From NCBI GenBank assembly GCA_963759125.1, contig CAVWXN010000007.1, positions 196,269 through 260,268 on the forward strand: 64,000 bases of DNA. The letters are read 5' to 3'. Made by a program: the position numbers and the translations under genes. The notes beneath the pieces were generated by a model. It was not told the origin of the DNA. It saw nothing but the letters and a program-made list of their open reading frames with translations, and ran no database searches. Below are positions 46,168 to 56,803 of this stretch, one piece after another. Source of the stretch: JABDQA01 sp963759125 (GTDB lineage: Bacteria; Desulfobacterota; Desulfobulbia; Desulfobulbales; Desulfocapsaceae). Position 1 is the first letter of the stretch. Each line of letters starts with the position of its first letter.

Positions 46168-46770
46168 TCAGACGACGACTAGCAGGTTTGGTCTTTCTTG
46201 GGCAAGGGCCGTGAACCCTAACTTGATAGATGAGGAGAAGCCGTTTCCCTCCACACAGATCATCCGCAATTCGCTAGCCTGTTTACTCCAGCGCAGAAGG
46301 GCCGCACCGCCCTCATCCCCGATTGCACACTCCACAAGACCCAATTCGGTAACTGTGGAAGGAAATGCCCGGGCCAGGGCTACGACACCGCTATCTGTCA
46401 GTCCGGGATTGTAGCTCATACTGAAGGACCGCAGGGCTGGGCCATTATTCTTGGAAATCTTGCGGATGGCACGCGCGATGACCTCCGCGTCCGATGCTCC
46501 CAGATCCGCATTACGTAAATGCAGATCATACTCCACCTTCGAGGCCCGAAATGCTTTCAGCCTCTGGGCAGCGGCCAGGCAAGCGGCATTCCCGGTGGAG
46601 CGAAGAGCACTTATCATAACGTTTATACTCATTTGACTGTCAACATCGTGTCCTGCGGCTGAAATACCATTACCAGATAAGACAGCCACTCCAGTAAAAA
46701 GCACCATGCTCCCTAGTAAACCATTGCGCAGAACCTGTCGTCTGGATATATGCTTATTACTCTGATCCAT
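46168..46770 (-). CDS. Tat-exported leucine-rich-repeat-like protein
   Basis: About 200 residues. The N terminus MDQSNKHISRRQVLRNGLLGSMVLFTG carries a twin-arginine signal (SRRQVLRN), so it would be exported folded. The mature part has RNI-type repeats: LHLRNADLGASDAEVIARAI, FSMSYNPGLTDSGVVALARAF, GLVECAIGDEGGAALLRW and CVEGNGFSSSIKLGFTAL, each with a LxxL/C.. then helix pattern. It ends soon after. A binding role is likely; no enzyme motif is visible. The frame is open two codons upstream of the chosen start. Confidence 0.7.
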   Translation of the reverse strand: MDQSNKHISRRQVLRNGLLGSMVLFTGVAVLSGNGISAAGHDVDSQMSINVMISALRSTGNAACLAAAQRLKAFRASKVEYDLHLRNADLGASDAEVIARAIRKISKNNGPALRSFSMSYNPGLTDSGVVALARAFPSTVTELGLVECAIGDEGGAALLRWSKQASELRMICVEGNGFSSSIKLGFTALAQERPNLLVVV

Positions 46771-46932
46771 TACCACACACTCTGCCTTCTTTGAATCGGT
46801 TTTTACTCATCGACTTCAGGCCTTACAGGCATCCTAATCTTTGACTGGGTATGCTTCGTTACAGAAAGGAGCGGGCTTGATTAAACAAATCAAACCCGCT
46901 GTCGAGAAATATGTTTCTTCTGCTTCGGTTAA

Positions 46933-47415
46933 TTAGGGGATTAAAACGGTGTCAATTACATGAATAACACCGTTGCTAGTCATTATGTCGGTTTGAATGA
47001 CTTGAGCCTCGTTTATTTTAACCGTTTTTCCATCAACCATAACTGACAGGCTCATATCGTTGGCAGTTTTGGCAGAGGATAAATTCACTACGTCCGCTGC
47101 CATCACTTTTCCTGGGACGACATGGTAAAGGAGAATTGCCTGGAGCTTTTCTTTATTTTCCGGCTTTAATAGATCCTCAATCGTTCCTTCTGGCAGTTTG
47201 GCAAAGGCTTCATCGGTTGGCGCAAAAACTGTAAATGGTCCTTCGCCTTTCAAGGTCTCAACTAAATCGGCTGCTTGAACTGCAGCAACGAGCGTATTGA
47301 AAGATCCGGCACCAACTGCAGTGTCGACAATGTCTTTTTCGTGGTGGGCACTGTGGGCGGGCATGGAAGTAATAAATGTTAAGGTCAACGCAAGTATCAA
47401 TAGCTGTGCTTTCAT
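46933..47415 (-). CDS. secreted fasciclin-domain protein
   Basis: A 160-residue protein with a signal peptide (MKAQLLILALTLTFITSMPAHS) and one fasciclin domain: FNTLVAAVQAADLVETLKGEGPFTVFAPTDEAFAKLPEGTI (H1), and ANDMSLSVMVDGKTVKINEAQVIQTDIMTSNGVIHVIDTVLIP (H2). Bacterial fasciclin proteins are secreted adhesion or surface proteins of uncertain role. The start at 47415 is chosen because the signal peptide begins there. Confidence 0.92.
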   Translation of the reverse strand: MKAQLLILALTLTFITSMPAHSAHHEKDIVDTAVGAGSFNTLVAAVQAADLVETLKGEGPFTVFAPTDEAFAKLPEGTIEDLLKPENKEKLQAILLYHVVPGKVMAADVVNLSSAKTANDMSLSVMVDGKTVKINEAQVIQTDIMTSNGVIHVIDTVLIP

Positions 47416-48118
47416 TGTGGTTTCCTCATGGAAGATTGAAAGAGCCAATTACTCATGGTCAGCGGATCAACGTGTAAAATCTAAAAATGACTCTCAAACA
47501 ACTATGGCTATATTCTCCACTGATTTGGCCCTTCTCGGGTAACAGTTGTCTGCACCTGATACGTTAAGGTGGTTTCATGAATGCACAATGGGGCCATATA
47601 AAGGGATTTTTGATAGCCATTACTATCAAAACAGGTCGGCTGCTTGATCTACCCCGCTCTTCCTGGAAAATTCCATTTTTGAGAGTTTACGTTGCCCGAT
47701 CCAAGCTAATTGCAGCTGCTAATCGCCGAGTATCTTGCTTCTTCCTGGGTTATCTTTTTATTGAAAAACCGGGACTGCCACAATCGAGACAGCAATTCAG
47801 AGGCTGAGCAGGGAAGATCAGACATGATGGGTGGTGCAGCTTTTTCGAGAGGGAGGGAGAAAGAAGGGGTCTGCACCACCCGATGATACATATAGAATGT
47901 ACCACAACGTAAATATAATGACTTTCCGGAGAAATACAACCCAACAAATTACAATTTTACGCAACAAATTTAACAAATTTTGAGCCAACCGGCAATCGAG
48001 GCCGCCAGAGTTGACGGCCCCGGATCGAAGATTACAGCCAACACCTTAAATATTTGGAAGTGAATTTCTTAATTCCAAGTAAAAAATAATTAACTGAGTC
48101 GGTCAGCTACCAGCGCTG
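47416..48118. other. intergenic stretch of about 700 bases
   Basis: No convincing gene; a 76-codon frame at 47577 has no family features. A strong inverted repeat lies at 47829-47881. Confidence 0.45.
47829..47881. repeat. 11-bp inverted repeat, 31-base loop
   Basis: GGGTGGTGCAG (47829-47839) and CTGCACCACCC (47871-47881) are exact inverse complements. The loop is purine-rich with GGGAGGGAG. Its role is unknown. Confidence 0.6.
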
Positions 48119-48156
48119 ATAACAAAAACCCCGTTTACCTCATCGGCAAACGGGGT
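48119..48156 (-). terminator. terminator after the 61-residue gene
   Basis: On the minus strand ACCCCGTTT pairs with AAACGGGGT across an 11-base loop, followed by TTTTTGTT. Confidence 0.8.
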
Positions 48157-48183
48157 GAAGTGCTGTATTCTGTAGCTCGATTT

Positions 48184-48369
48184 TTACCAGCTGTCACCGA
48201 GAACCAGGCTTAAATCCAGACATTTCTCTTTTTCCTCGTCTGAGAGATCTTCTTTTTTCTTTATACTTTTAAGATCATCAATATAGCATGCATACTCTTT
48301 ACCATCCTTGTCTCTTACCCATACCATTTTTTGATACTCTTCAGAAATCTTCTCTCCTCGCATACTCAT
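48184..48369 (-). CDS. small conserved-looking hypothetical protein
   Basis: A 61-residue charged protein, MSMRGEKISEEYQKMVWVRDKDGKEYACYIDDLKSIKKKEDLSDEEKEKCLDLSLVLGDSW. AGGAGACAGTC before the start and a clear terminator after the stop support a real gene. VWVRDKDGKEYACYIDDLK looks like a small beta-hairpin domain; no family is claimed. Confidence 0.65.
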   Translation of the reverse strand: MSMRGEKISEEYQKMVWVRDKDGKEYACYIDDLKSIKKKEDLSDEEKEKCLDLSLVLGDSW

Positions 48370-48832
48370 GACTGTCTCCTCGTTTAATAAGATTTATAAT
48401 TGATAGTTAAGTTATGCAAAACGAACAATCCAATGGAATCATTTTGCCTGCACATCTATAATGATAGAGATTGTTGGGATGACAATCAAGACGTTACCTA
48501 GAATAAATCACCCAAGATAGCTCTAGGTTAATAATTCCGTTAACCTAACAAACAAAAAACTGAATTTATCCCTGGATCATACTTGTCTATATTTTAATCT
48601 GCTGGCCTTTCGCTCGGGGGCAGAAACAGACGCCGGCGCTGTTTTTCACTTCTCTGATAACGAGCGCCGAGCCGCTAGTCAACGCGACCTTTCTTCCTCA
48701 ATTTTGTGCGCATCGCCATGGATAAGCGAGCCATGCCGACGAACTATCTGGTTGTGGCTCATAGATAAGTCTATTCCATCCACAATCTGCAAAACAATCA
48801 CCTGTCGAGCAAAGGGACTTTGAGTCGAACTG
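48370..48832. other. intergenic stretch
   Basis: No gene or clear structure seen. It separates the efflux operon from the small gene. Confidence 0.45.
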
Positions 48833-51800
48833 CTATAGCCGGCGTGACTGGTCCGTGCCCGAAGAACTTTGCTGCTCTTGCTGCAAGCGGCGCTCGATCG
48901 TGCCTGGCAGCGCGGTGCGCCGGGCAAGCACGCTGTAAGCTACCGGCACCACAAAAAGCGTAAACAGAGTAGCCGATATAACTCCGGCGAGGACCACTAC
49001 TCCTATCACCATCCTCGTTTCTGCCCCGGCACCTGAAGAAAGAATCAGCGGTACAGCCCCGGCAGCGGTGGTAATGCCTGTCATCACTATCGGACGAAGT
49101 CGAATTTCAGCAGCCTGGAGCACCGCCCGTAAAAAAGAGATCTGACGGTCGCGCAGCTGGTTGGTGAACTCGACTATGAGGATACCATTTTTGGCGGCCA
49201 AGCCAACCAGCATGACCAGACCGATCTGACTGTAAATATTGAGAGTATTGCCAGTGATATAAAGGCCGAAGAGCCCGCCCGCCATAGCCAGTGGCACGGT
49301 CAACATGATCACCAGCGGATTTACCCAGCTCTCGAACTGCGCCGCCAGAACGAGAAAGACAACGACTATACCCAGGGCAAAGACGAACAGGATCGAATCA
49401 GAACTGCTCTTGTAATCCTGTGAAATGCCCTTGTAATCAATGATTACCCGTTCCGGCAGGTTTTCGCGTGCCAGAGTTTCAAGATAAGATAGCGCTTCGC
49501 TTAGGGCCAGGTCATCGGCCAAGTTGGCCTGCAGCGTCAGTGCTCTGACCCTGTTGTAGCGCTTCAGGGTACTTGAATCGGCAAACTCCTTCAGTGATAT
49601 GAAACTGGCCAGCGGTACCAGCTTACCGCTGCGAGCCGAACGGACATAGATCGACTGCAGGTCGCTCGGGGTGCGCTGCAAATCACGCTCCCCTTCGACA
49701 ATGACATCATACTCCTCCCCTTCCTCCAGATAGGTGGTCACCCGGCGCGAACCGAACATGGTTTCCAGTGTTCTGCCGATTGCCGACACCGTAACTCCGA
49801 GTTCAGCCGCGCGATCGTAATCGATGCTTACCTCGATCTGCGGCTTGGTCTCTTTGTAATCCCAGTCGAGCCCTAAAAGCCCGGGGTTGTCCGCCTCGAT
49901 TTTCTCCATAAGAATGTCGCGCCATTCAGTTAACTCCTGGTAGGTCCCACCCCCAATGACAAACTGCACAGGTTTCTGGATCGAGGAACCGAACCCTTGG
50001 CGCATGACTGGAAAAGCCTGCACTCCTGGAAGGTCGCTGAGCTTGGAGCGCACCTCGTTCATGATATCCCAGGCCGAGCGCCGCTGATCCCATTGCTCGA
50101 GCACGGAGATCACAATACCAGAATTGAAGTTTTCAATGTTGCCGAAGCCGCGCGGCGTCCTCACCAGCAGACGGGTAATCTCGCCATTGTCCACGAGCGG
50201 CATCAGACGGGCCTCAATTTCATCCATGTATTCACTCATATACTCGTAAGTGGCTCCTTCAGGCCCATTGACGATAACGAAGAAAGCACCGCGGTCTTCT
50301 TTGGGGGCATATTCGGACGCAATCTGGTTGAACAGCCAGTAGGTCCCTGCCAGAAGAGAGACGAAAACAATGGCGACCAGAAGCGGCCAGCGAAGGGCGC
50401 GCCCCAGCAACCTTCTATACGTTCGTCGAATCCAGCGATAAAACCGATCGATTCGTGGCGGGGAACCCCGCTCCAGACGCCTGGGCTTTAGCAGGATTGA
50501 GGCGAGCATTGGAGACAGGCTCAAAGCTACGATACTTGAAAAGCAGACCGCGGCCGCCAAGGTCAGGGCAAATTCAGAGAAGAGCCTGCCCACATCGCCC
50601 TGCAGAAAGGCAATTGGCACAAACACTGAAATCAGTACCAGAGTAGTGGCTACGACTGCAAAGCCAACCTGCCTGGTGCCGTTGAAAGCGGCCACCAATG
50701 GAGTTTCGTTGTGTTCCTCGATACGTCGATAAATATTTTCCAAGACGACGATGCCATCGTCTACAAGCAGCCCAATGGCAAGGACCAGGGCCAACAGGGT
50801 AAGAAGATTGACTGAAAAACCGAAAGCGTTCAAAGCGATGAAGGAGGCGATGATCGAAACCGGCACCGAAACCGCCGGCACAATTGTTGCCCTGACGCTC
50901 CCCAGGAAAAGGAAGATGACCAGGATTACCAATCCGATAGCGATCGCCAGCGTCTTATAAACTTCTTTTATCGCTTCCTCGATAAACACCGAGGTATCAA
51001 AGCTCTGCCTGATCTGCATACCATCCGGCAGCGTCGGGTTAAGGAACTCCATTTGTGATTTAGCGCTGCGGGCCACATCTATGGTATTGGCGGTCGATTG
51101 CTTTATGATACCGAGACCGACCATAGCAACCCCGTTGCCCCGGAAAAAAGTCCTGTTCTCCTGAGTACCCCGCTCGACCCGTGCGATGTCGCCGAGCCGA
51201 ATCAGGTAACCGTCGGCACCACGCTTGATCACTATCTTGGAAAAATCATCAGCAGTGAGGAAGGCGCGCCCCAACCGTAAGGTGAAGCTTCTGGTAGCTG
51301 ACTCAATTTTACCTGCGGGGAGTTCGACATTTTCTGATCTTAACGCCTGTTCAACCTCGGTCACGGTGAGATCACGAGCAGCCATGGCAGAGCGATCCAG
51401 CCAGACGCGCATGGCATAGCGCTGCCCGCCCCCGACCCGGACCCGTGATACACCATCAAGAACGGAAAATCGGTCGACAAGGTAACGGTCGGCGTAATCG
51501 GTGAGTTCCGGCACCGTCAGTCTGTCGCTGGTGAGATTCAGCCACATGATGACGTCATCGTTGGAATCTTCTTTCTGGATCTCGGGTGGATCGGCTTCAG
51601 TCGGCAGATCGTCGACAATCCCCGATACGCGGTCCCGCAGATCATTGGCTGCTGCATCTATGTCCCGACCGGTGGAAAATTCCACGGTCACCCTGGAACG
51701 TCCGTCCTGGCTTGATGATTCGATAAAGCGGATGCCTTCGACCCCGGCGATCCGTTCTTCCACTAGCTGGGTGATCTGACTTTCCACTACATAGGCTGAT

Positions 51801-51961
51801 GCCCCGGGATAGACTGTGTCAATAGTGACTACCGGGGGATCGATATCCGGGTACTCGCGCAGTGGCAGGCGGGAAAAGGAGACCAGGCCGAAAACAATGA
51901 GCAGCAGCGAGATGACTGAGGCGAACACCGGCCGCTTGATCGAGATATCGGAGAGGATCAT
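48833..51961 (-). CDS. RND efflux pump permease (AcrB/MexF type)
   Basis: A 1042-residue inner-membrane RND drug/proton antiporter. The start MILSDISIKRPVFASVISLLLIVFGLVSF is a classical HAE-1 opening; the proton-relay aspartates are in LLALVLAIGLLVDDGIVVLENIYRRIEE, followed by GRLFSEFALTLAAAV; the second half has the matching QIGLVMLVGLAAKNGILIVEFTNQ. It overlaps the adaptor gene by ATGA, so the two are coupled. It would form a tripartite pump with a TolC-like protein that is not in the window. Confidence 0.95.
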   Translation of the reverse strand: MILSDISIKRPVFASVISLLLIVFGLVSFSRLPLREYPDIDPPVVTIDTVYPGASAYVVESQITQLVEERIAGVEGIRFIESSSQDGRSRVTVEFSTGRDIDAAANDLRDRVSGIVDDLPTEADPPEIQKEDSNDDVIMWLNLTSDRLTVPELTDYADRYLVDRFSVLDGVSRVRVGGGQRYAMRVWLDRSAMAARDLTVTEVEQALRSENVELPAGKIESATRSFTLRLGRAFLTADDFSKIVIKRGADGYLIRLGDIARVERGTQENRTFFRGNGVAMVGLGIIKQSTANTIDVARSAKSQMEFLNPTLPDGMQIRQSFDTSVFIEEAIKEVYKTLAIAIGLVILVIFLFLGSVRATIVPAVSVPVSIIASFIALNAFGFSVNLLTLLALVLAIGLLVDDGIVVLENIYRRIEEHNETPLVAAFNGTRQVGFAVVATTLVLISVFVPIAFLQGDVGRLFSEFALTLAAAVCFSSIVALSLSPMLASILLKPRRLERGSPPRIDRFYRWIRRTYRRLLGRALRWPLLVAIVFVSLLAGTYWLFNQIASEYAPKEDRGAFFVIVNGPEGATYEYMSEYMDEIEARLMPLVDNGEITRLLVRTPRGFGNIENFNSGIVISVLEQWDQRRSAWDIMNEVRSKLSDLPGVQAFPVMRQGFGSSIQKPVQFVIGGGTYQELTEWRDILMEKIEADNPGLLGLDWDYKETKPQIEVSIDYDRAAELGVTVSAIGRTLETMFGSRRVTTYLEEGEEYDVIVEGERDLQRTPSDLQSIYVRSARSGKLVPLASFISLKEFADSSTLKRYNRVRALTLQANLADDLALSEALSYLETLARENLPERVIIDYKGISQDYKSSSDSILFVFALGIVVVFLVLAAQFESWVNPLVIMLTVPLAMAGGLFGLYITGNTLNIYSQIGLVMLVGLAAKNGILIVEFTNQLRDRQISFLRAVLQAAEIRLRPIVMTGITTAAGAVPLILSSGAGAETRMVIGVVVLAGVISATLFTLFVVPVAYSVLARRTALPGTIERRLQQEQQSSSGTDQSRRL

Positions 51962-53057
51962 TGTCCAGCACCTGAAGAATCACCAGATAACAGCTCGCTG
52001 AGTGGTTTGTTCTGCCCATCCATGCCCCGGATCGAAATTTCCTGGCCGGGGCGCACCTTGAGCGTACCGTGCGTAATCACCTTGTCTCCGGGCTGCAAAC
52101 CTTCCAAGATCTCCACCTCGCCGATTCTGCGGGTGCCAATTGCGACTGTTCGCTGCTCGGCCACTGCAGGCGACTTCGATTCGTCAACCAGCAGCACGAC
52201 ATTTATCTCGCCTCTGGGAATCAAGGGCCTCTTCCGGGATCATCAAGGCGGCACGTTCATTTTTGAGAAGCTCCACAGACATCAGTAGACCCGGTTTCAG
52301 CAGTCCATCACCATTATCGATAATGGCCCGTACCACGATCGACCTGGTTACTGGATCGACCCTGCTGTCGATGCTACTCACCGAACCTGTGAAGGGTTTG
52401 TCCGGAAAGGCTGGAGAGACGGCTTCCACCTGCGTACCCTGTTTCAGGGTAGCCAGATAGACAGAAGGAATGTTAAAATCAAGTTTCATTACGCTCATAT
52501 CATCCAGGGTGGTAATTACGTCTCCGGGTTCGACGAGGGCCCCGAGACTGATATTGCGCAATCCCACTACGCCACTAAATGGTGCTTTTATAAGCCGATC
52601 CTGAAGTCGCGATTCGATGGCACGCAGGCGCGCTTTGGCGGTTTCAAGTTCACGCTCCCGCTCATCTAACTGCGCCTGAGATACCGCACCACGGGCGACC
52701 AGAGAAAACACCCGATCGTATCTTTTGAGTGCTTCTTGTCGACGGGAAACCTCTTCCTCGAGCAGGGCGTGCTCTTCGCTGCTGGTCATTTCCGCAAGTA
52801 TATCACCCGCTTTGACAAACTGGCCGTCGGTAAAATGAATTGCAGTAATGGAATCAGTGACAGTGGCGGTAATTTCAACGGTTTCATTGGCACGCAGGGT
52901 TCCGAGAGCCTCGACCCGGTCGTAGAGCTGCTTAATTTTCAGCTTCTGCGGCAATGATTGGAGTCGGTTGCCGGGCCAGGCAATTGCCAGTCGCTGACAA
53001 TAGCAACAAGGCAGCGATGAGTATCAACGATGGTGAATTTTGAAGACGACTTTTCAT
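51958..53057 (-). CDS. RND efflux periplasmic adaptor (frameshifted)
   Basis: The membrane-fusion partner of the permease. Signal peptide MKSRLQNSPSLILIAALLLLS lies in one frame; the mature part (IKQLYDRVEALGTLRANETVEITATV, the lipoyl half, hairpin helices with ERERELETAKARLRAIE, PFSGVVGLRNISLGALV, and the barrel PGLLMSVELLKNERAALMIPEEAL) lies in a second frame; the C terminus (VEILEGLQPGDKVITHGTLKVRPGQEI) in a third. The joins are near 52960, in an AAAA run, and near 52213. The first is repaired by removing one A, a homopolymer-type error. Confidence 0.85.
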
Positions 53058-53421
53058 TGAATTATTTTCCCACTTCCTTTATCTTTTTCGAGTTCTTAAT
53101 TGACTCTCTCCAGGAAAGTGTAATGACCTTCTGGAATTTTCCGACTGGTGCTCAGAGAAAGCGATATTCACTTTAGTCTAAATTACAAGAGTCCCTTGCA
53201 ATCTCTCAATGGTTAATCATTAGTGCTATTTAGAGCATTTACTACTATTTCAAAAGTGATATTGTACTCTTTTAATGAGTCAGGAAATTTATTTTGGGTG
53301 AGAATTACATCCTTAATATCAGGCTGTAAAACCTGTTGCGCCTTTATCGTTTTATTTGACTGTCTTCAGCTTGGACTGCTGAAGAAAATTTAGTCTCGCC
53401 TGCTTATCCAAGTCCTGACAT
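53058..53421. other. AT-rich intergenic stretch before the IS element
   Basis: No gene recognised. It holds the upstream region of the efflux operon. Confidence 0.45.
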
Positions 53422-54998
53422 CCTTAGCCCGCATATTTCATAAAAAAGAAGGCGAAATCTTTTAAAACCCTTTATAATTCAGTTAGTTAGAAAGAAAAAA
53501 GGGAGATTCCGCCATGACAAAATGTACCACAAGACCATCGATTTCACAAGCTGTAAAAGCCGTCTGGTTCAAGCTGATTTCACGGGGGAGATATAACCAG
53601 TGATGGTGGTGCCGTTCTTCTCAGAGAGATGGATCGTCGCTTAAAACTGACATCATCAATAGCTCCGGCATCTATCGGATAATCGAAGAAAGAAACAGAT
53701 TTTCGGCACGATTATCTCAGTTTGCTGCGTCAACGTGTTTATGCAATATCCCTGGGCTATGAAGATCTCAACGATCACGATACGCTTCGGACCGACCCTC
53801 TGATCCAGACTGCCTTGGGCAAAGACCAGGCACTGGCAAGTCCGTCAACGCTGTGTCGCTTCGAGAATCATATGGGCAGACAGCAAGCTCTTGCGATTCA
53901 CAAGGTACTGATTGACAAATTCATAGCTTCCTATTCCAAGCCTCCCCAAGAGTTGATTCTCGATTTCGATGCGACTGATGATGCAGTGCATGGTCGCCAG
54001 CAGGGACGGTACTTTCACGGCTACTGACCATTACTGTTTTCTGCCCCTGTATGTATTCTGTGGAGATCAGCTGTTAGTCAGTTATCTGAGGTCAAGCAAA
54101 ATGGATGGCGCCAAACACGCATGGGCAATTTTATCATTGCTGGTCAAACGGTTGAGACAGGACTGGCCTGATGTACGGATAATCTTTCGAGGAGACAGCG
54201 GTTTCTGTCGATGGCGGATGATGAGTTGGTGTGATCGTCATGATGTCGGCTATATTTCGGCCAGGCTAAAAACAGTCGCCTTAACGGTTTATCTGCTGAT
54301 TTACATGAACAGGCGAAAGCTGACTTCAAAGAAAGTGGAGAGAAACAGCGCCAGTTTTGCTGGATCAGCTATGCTGCTTCAACCTGGGATAAGAAGCGAC
54401 GAGTTATCGTTAAGGCTGAACATTCGCGGCGGGGCGGTAACCCACGTTATGTGGTGACAAATCTTGCCGGTGATGAACAAATTCTGTATGACAAGAGTAT
54501 GCGCCCGGGAGATATGGAGAACCGTATCAAGGAACAGCAACTGGCTTATTCGCCGATCGCACCAGTGCCATAAGTGGTGGCGAACCAGTTCCGTCTGCTG
54601 TTATCAAGTATTGCCTATGTGCTCCTGGAGAGTATTCGTCGGCGGTATCTATCCGGCACGGACCTGGCCCGCAGTCAGGTAGATACGATTCGCTTGAAAC
54701 TGCTGAAGATAGGTGCGGTGATTATCCGCAACACGAGAAGAATACGGATACTGTTGAGTGAGAGTTATCCGTATCACAAACTGTTCACCCACATAGCTGT
54801 CCAACTTGCTCCGGGATAGCATCTGAAGTCGAGCGCTGCCCCGGCGTGTAGATAAAAAACGGGGGAATCAGGCAGAGCTGTGCCCAGATTCCCTGAAAAA
54901 CACCTTCAAGAGACCTTTATTGTCAAATCGGACTGAAAGGGCAATTCGATTGGCTCCTCAGGTCTGATTTGGCATGTCCATGAAATATGCAGGCTAGG
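53422..54998 (+). mobile_element. degraded IS1380-family insertion sequence
   Basis: About 1.58 kb bounded by imperfect terminal inverted repeats: left CCTTAGCCCGCATATTTCAT at 53422-53441, and right, on the other strand, CCTAGCCTGCATATTTCAT at 54980-54998. The inside encodes a frame-broken IS1380-type DDE transposase. The flanks do not show a clear target-site duplication, consistent with an old copy or with base errors. Confidence 0.75.
53514..54819 (+). pseudogene. IS1380-type transposase, several frameshifts
   Basis: The frame changes several times. Recognisable IS1380 blocks: TIDFTSCKSRLVQADFTGG, SDGGAVLLREMDRRLKL, LLRQRVYAISLGYEDLNDHDTLRTDP, LGKDQALASPSTLCRFENHM, LILDFDATDDAVHG (first catalytic Asp), CFLPLYVFCGDQLL, IIFRGDSGFCR (second Asp) and AEHSRRGGNPRYVVTNL before a VLLESIRRRYLSGTDLARSQVDTIRLKLLKIGAVI C terminus. 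The family usually has about 430-450 residues, which agrees. Inactive as written. Confidence 0.85.
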
Positions 54999-55300
54999 AC
55001 GCAACGCCACGCGGGAGGACTATGGGAAAGCCCTCGAAATGACCAATAAGAAGTTTGTAATGCACACTCTGGGGGAACCGCTTGTAAGAATTTCATGAAT
55101 TAACCAATTCAGACGATACACCCTGACGATCCCCAAGGCGGCTAACGCAATGACATCTGAGATGTAATGCACTTTTAGATAGATGCGCGAAAAGCCCACC
55201 ATTAATATAATAAGCCCACTTATTGACCAGACCCAATACTGGTTTTCATTGGCAGATCACGAGTTAGAATATGAGCAAGGGAAACAAAAAAAGAAGATAC
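54999..55300. other. intergenic stretch after the IS element
   Basis: No gene or structured element seen in about 300 bases. Confidence 0.45.
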
Positions 55301-55763
55301 CTACTCCTGCTCCTCTAATGGTTCACTTTGGGATTTGGAGGGCAGTTTATGGACGAACCAGTAGGCGATGCCGGTGGCAACAAGTACAACGCCGGTCGCG
55401 AAGACATACATCGGTTCCAAATCTTCATAATCGAGGATGATCACCTTTCTGGCAATCGCCATCAGGGCGGTGGCCAGCACTATTTTTACATGGATGACGT
55501 CATCTCTTAGATAAAGAATGATATTCTGAAAGATCTCGATCGCAATAAACACCCCATGAAAGCCCCAAAGGTCATAAGGATATCGTTTATGGTAAGAATG
55601 AAATGCGGTTCGGAAAGAAATTTCTGGTAGATGGTCCATGCCACATCCACTACGCCTGAGATGATCACGACAATCATCAACAATCCTAATACTTTCAAAC
55701 ATATATGGATGATCTTCTTGAGTACCCAGAGAAATTTGTACCGCTCTTGTGAACAAGTTTCAT
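55301..55763 (-). CDS. phosphate-starvation-inducible PsiE-family membrane protein (frameshifted)
   Basis: About 150 residues. One frame gives YKFLWVLKKIIHICLKV, VLGLLMIVVIISGVVDVAWTIYQKFL and ILTINDILMTFGAFM; after an indel near 55555 the other gives VFIAIEIFQNIILYLRDDVIHVKIVLATALMAIARKVIILDYEDLEP, which is the PsiE core. Four membrane helices are expected. The likely start ATG is at 55763 (MKLVHK), one more indel away. PsiE function is not known. It lies 5 bases downstream of the universal stress gene. Confidence 0.7.
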
Positions 55764-55768
55764 TGTTT

Positions 55769-56699
55769 CTAGTCCAGCGTAACTGGAGTCATAAAGCCAT
55801 CGGGCTTTACCGTCAGCACGGTACAGTTGATAGTGGTAAGAAGTGTTTCCGCCTTGTTGCCGATCAGCAAACCAGGAATACCAGAACGACCCACTGATCC
55901 CATTACTACGACATCTATATTGAGTTCTGAAATGACCTGCTGAATCACTTCACTGCTAATCCCCTCCCTAGAGGTGAACCTGGTTCTCTTGATAATGGAT
56001 GTGATTATCGTTGAGGACTCTGAGCAGTTCTGATTGGCGCTCGTTAAAGAGCTCTCTTTTCATCTCCGATATTTCTTCGGTCGACACCTTGAACCGTGGA
56101 CTGTGCAGCATGAGTTCGTATTCAAGCCGCCAACTGTGCAGATAGTGGGCTTCTCCGCGCTCGCGCTGGGCCAGCGAATGGGTAAGTTCGACGATTTTCT
56201 TGTTTAGGGCCGCTGTTTCAGGGTTCTCCTCTCCCACATCCACCGCCGCAAGGATGCGTTTGAAGTCGGTCGAATCGTATTTAACAACCCAGACCGGGCA
56301 TGGACATTTTCTCACCAGCCGCATGCTCAGCTGGTCTATTCCATGTCCAGAGTTGCTTCCTTGATCACCAGGTCATAGCCTTCGCCGATCACCTTGCGGA
56401 TGATCACGATAAAATCGTCCGATTCAGTGTAATCGGGGCGTACATCTATGTCCTGCCAGCGCCTGTGGTTGAGGAACCCATCAAGGCATTCATGGTGATG
56501 GGCAATAACGGATTGCCGGAGTTTCTGGTAACGGCCTGTGAGTTTGCTACTCAACTCATCGAACAACTTGATCTCCTCGGCAATGATCACCGTGACCCTG
56601 GCCTCATTGAGTCTGGCCAGTTCCACCACCTTGTCGGCGCTGCTTTGGTGGTTCAAGATACTTGTCCAGTATATAGAGGATATTTTTAAATCTCTTCAT
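55769..56699 (-). CDS. tandem universal stress protein, UspE-like (frameshifted)
   Basis: About 305 residues when read across frames, two UspA domains in a row. Start MKRFKNILYILD; the first domain continues as LNHQSSADKVVELARLNEARVTVI, with DLVIKEATLDME, then CPCPVWVVKYDSTDFKRILAAVDVG of the second domain, ending VVMGSVGRSGIPGLLIGNKAETLL and CTVLTVKP. The G-2x-G-9x-G(S/T)-like nucleotide motif is in GSVGRSGIPGLLIGNKAE. Frame changes occur near 56660, 56330 and 55975. It is transcribed with psiE and the P-type ATPase. Confidence 0.75.
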
Positions 56700-56803
56700 G
56701 GAGTGGTCTCGTTTTTATGTTTACCCAACCTAAATTATCATCAACTATATTCACTCTTGATTCAATTTTTAATGGTTGCTGACTGCCTCTCAATCGCTAA
56801 CGA

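Noticed and set aside
47577..47807. 76-codon plus-strand frame in the gap after the fasciclin gene
   Set aside because: No ribosome-binding site, no family resemblance and unusual composition.
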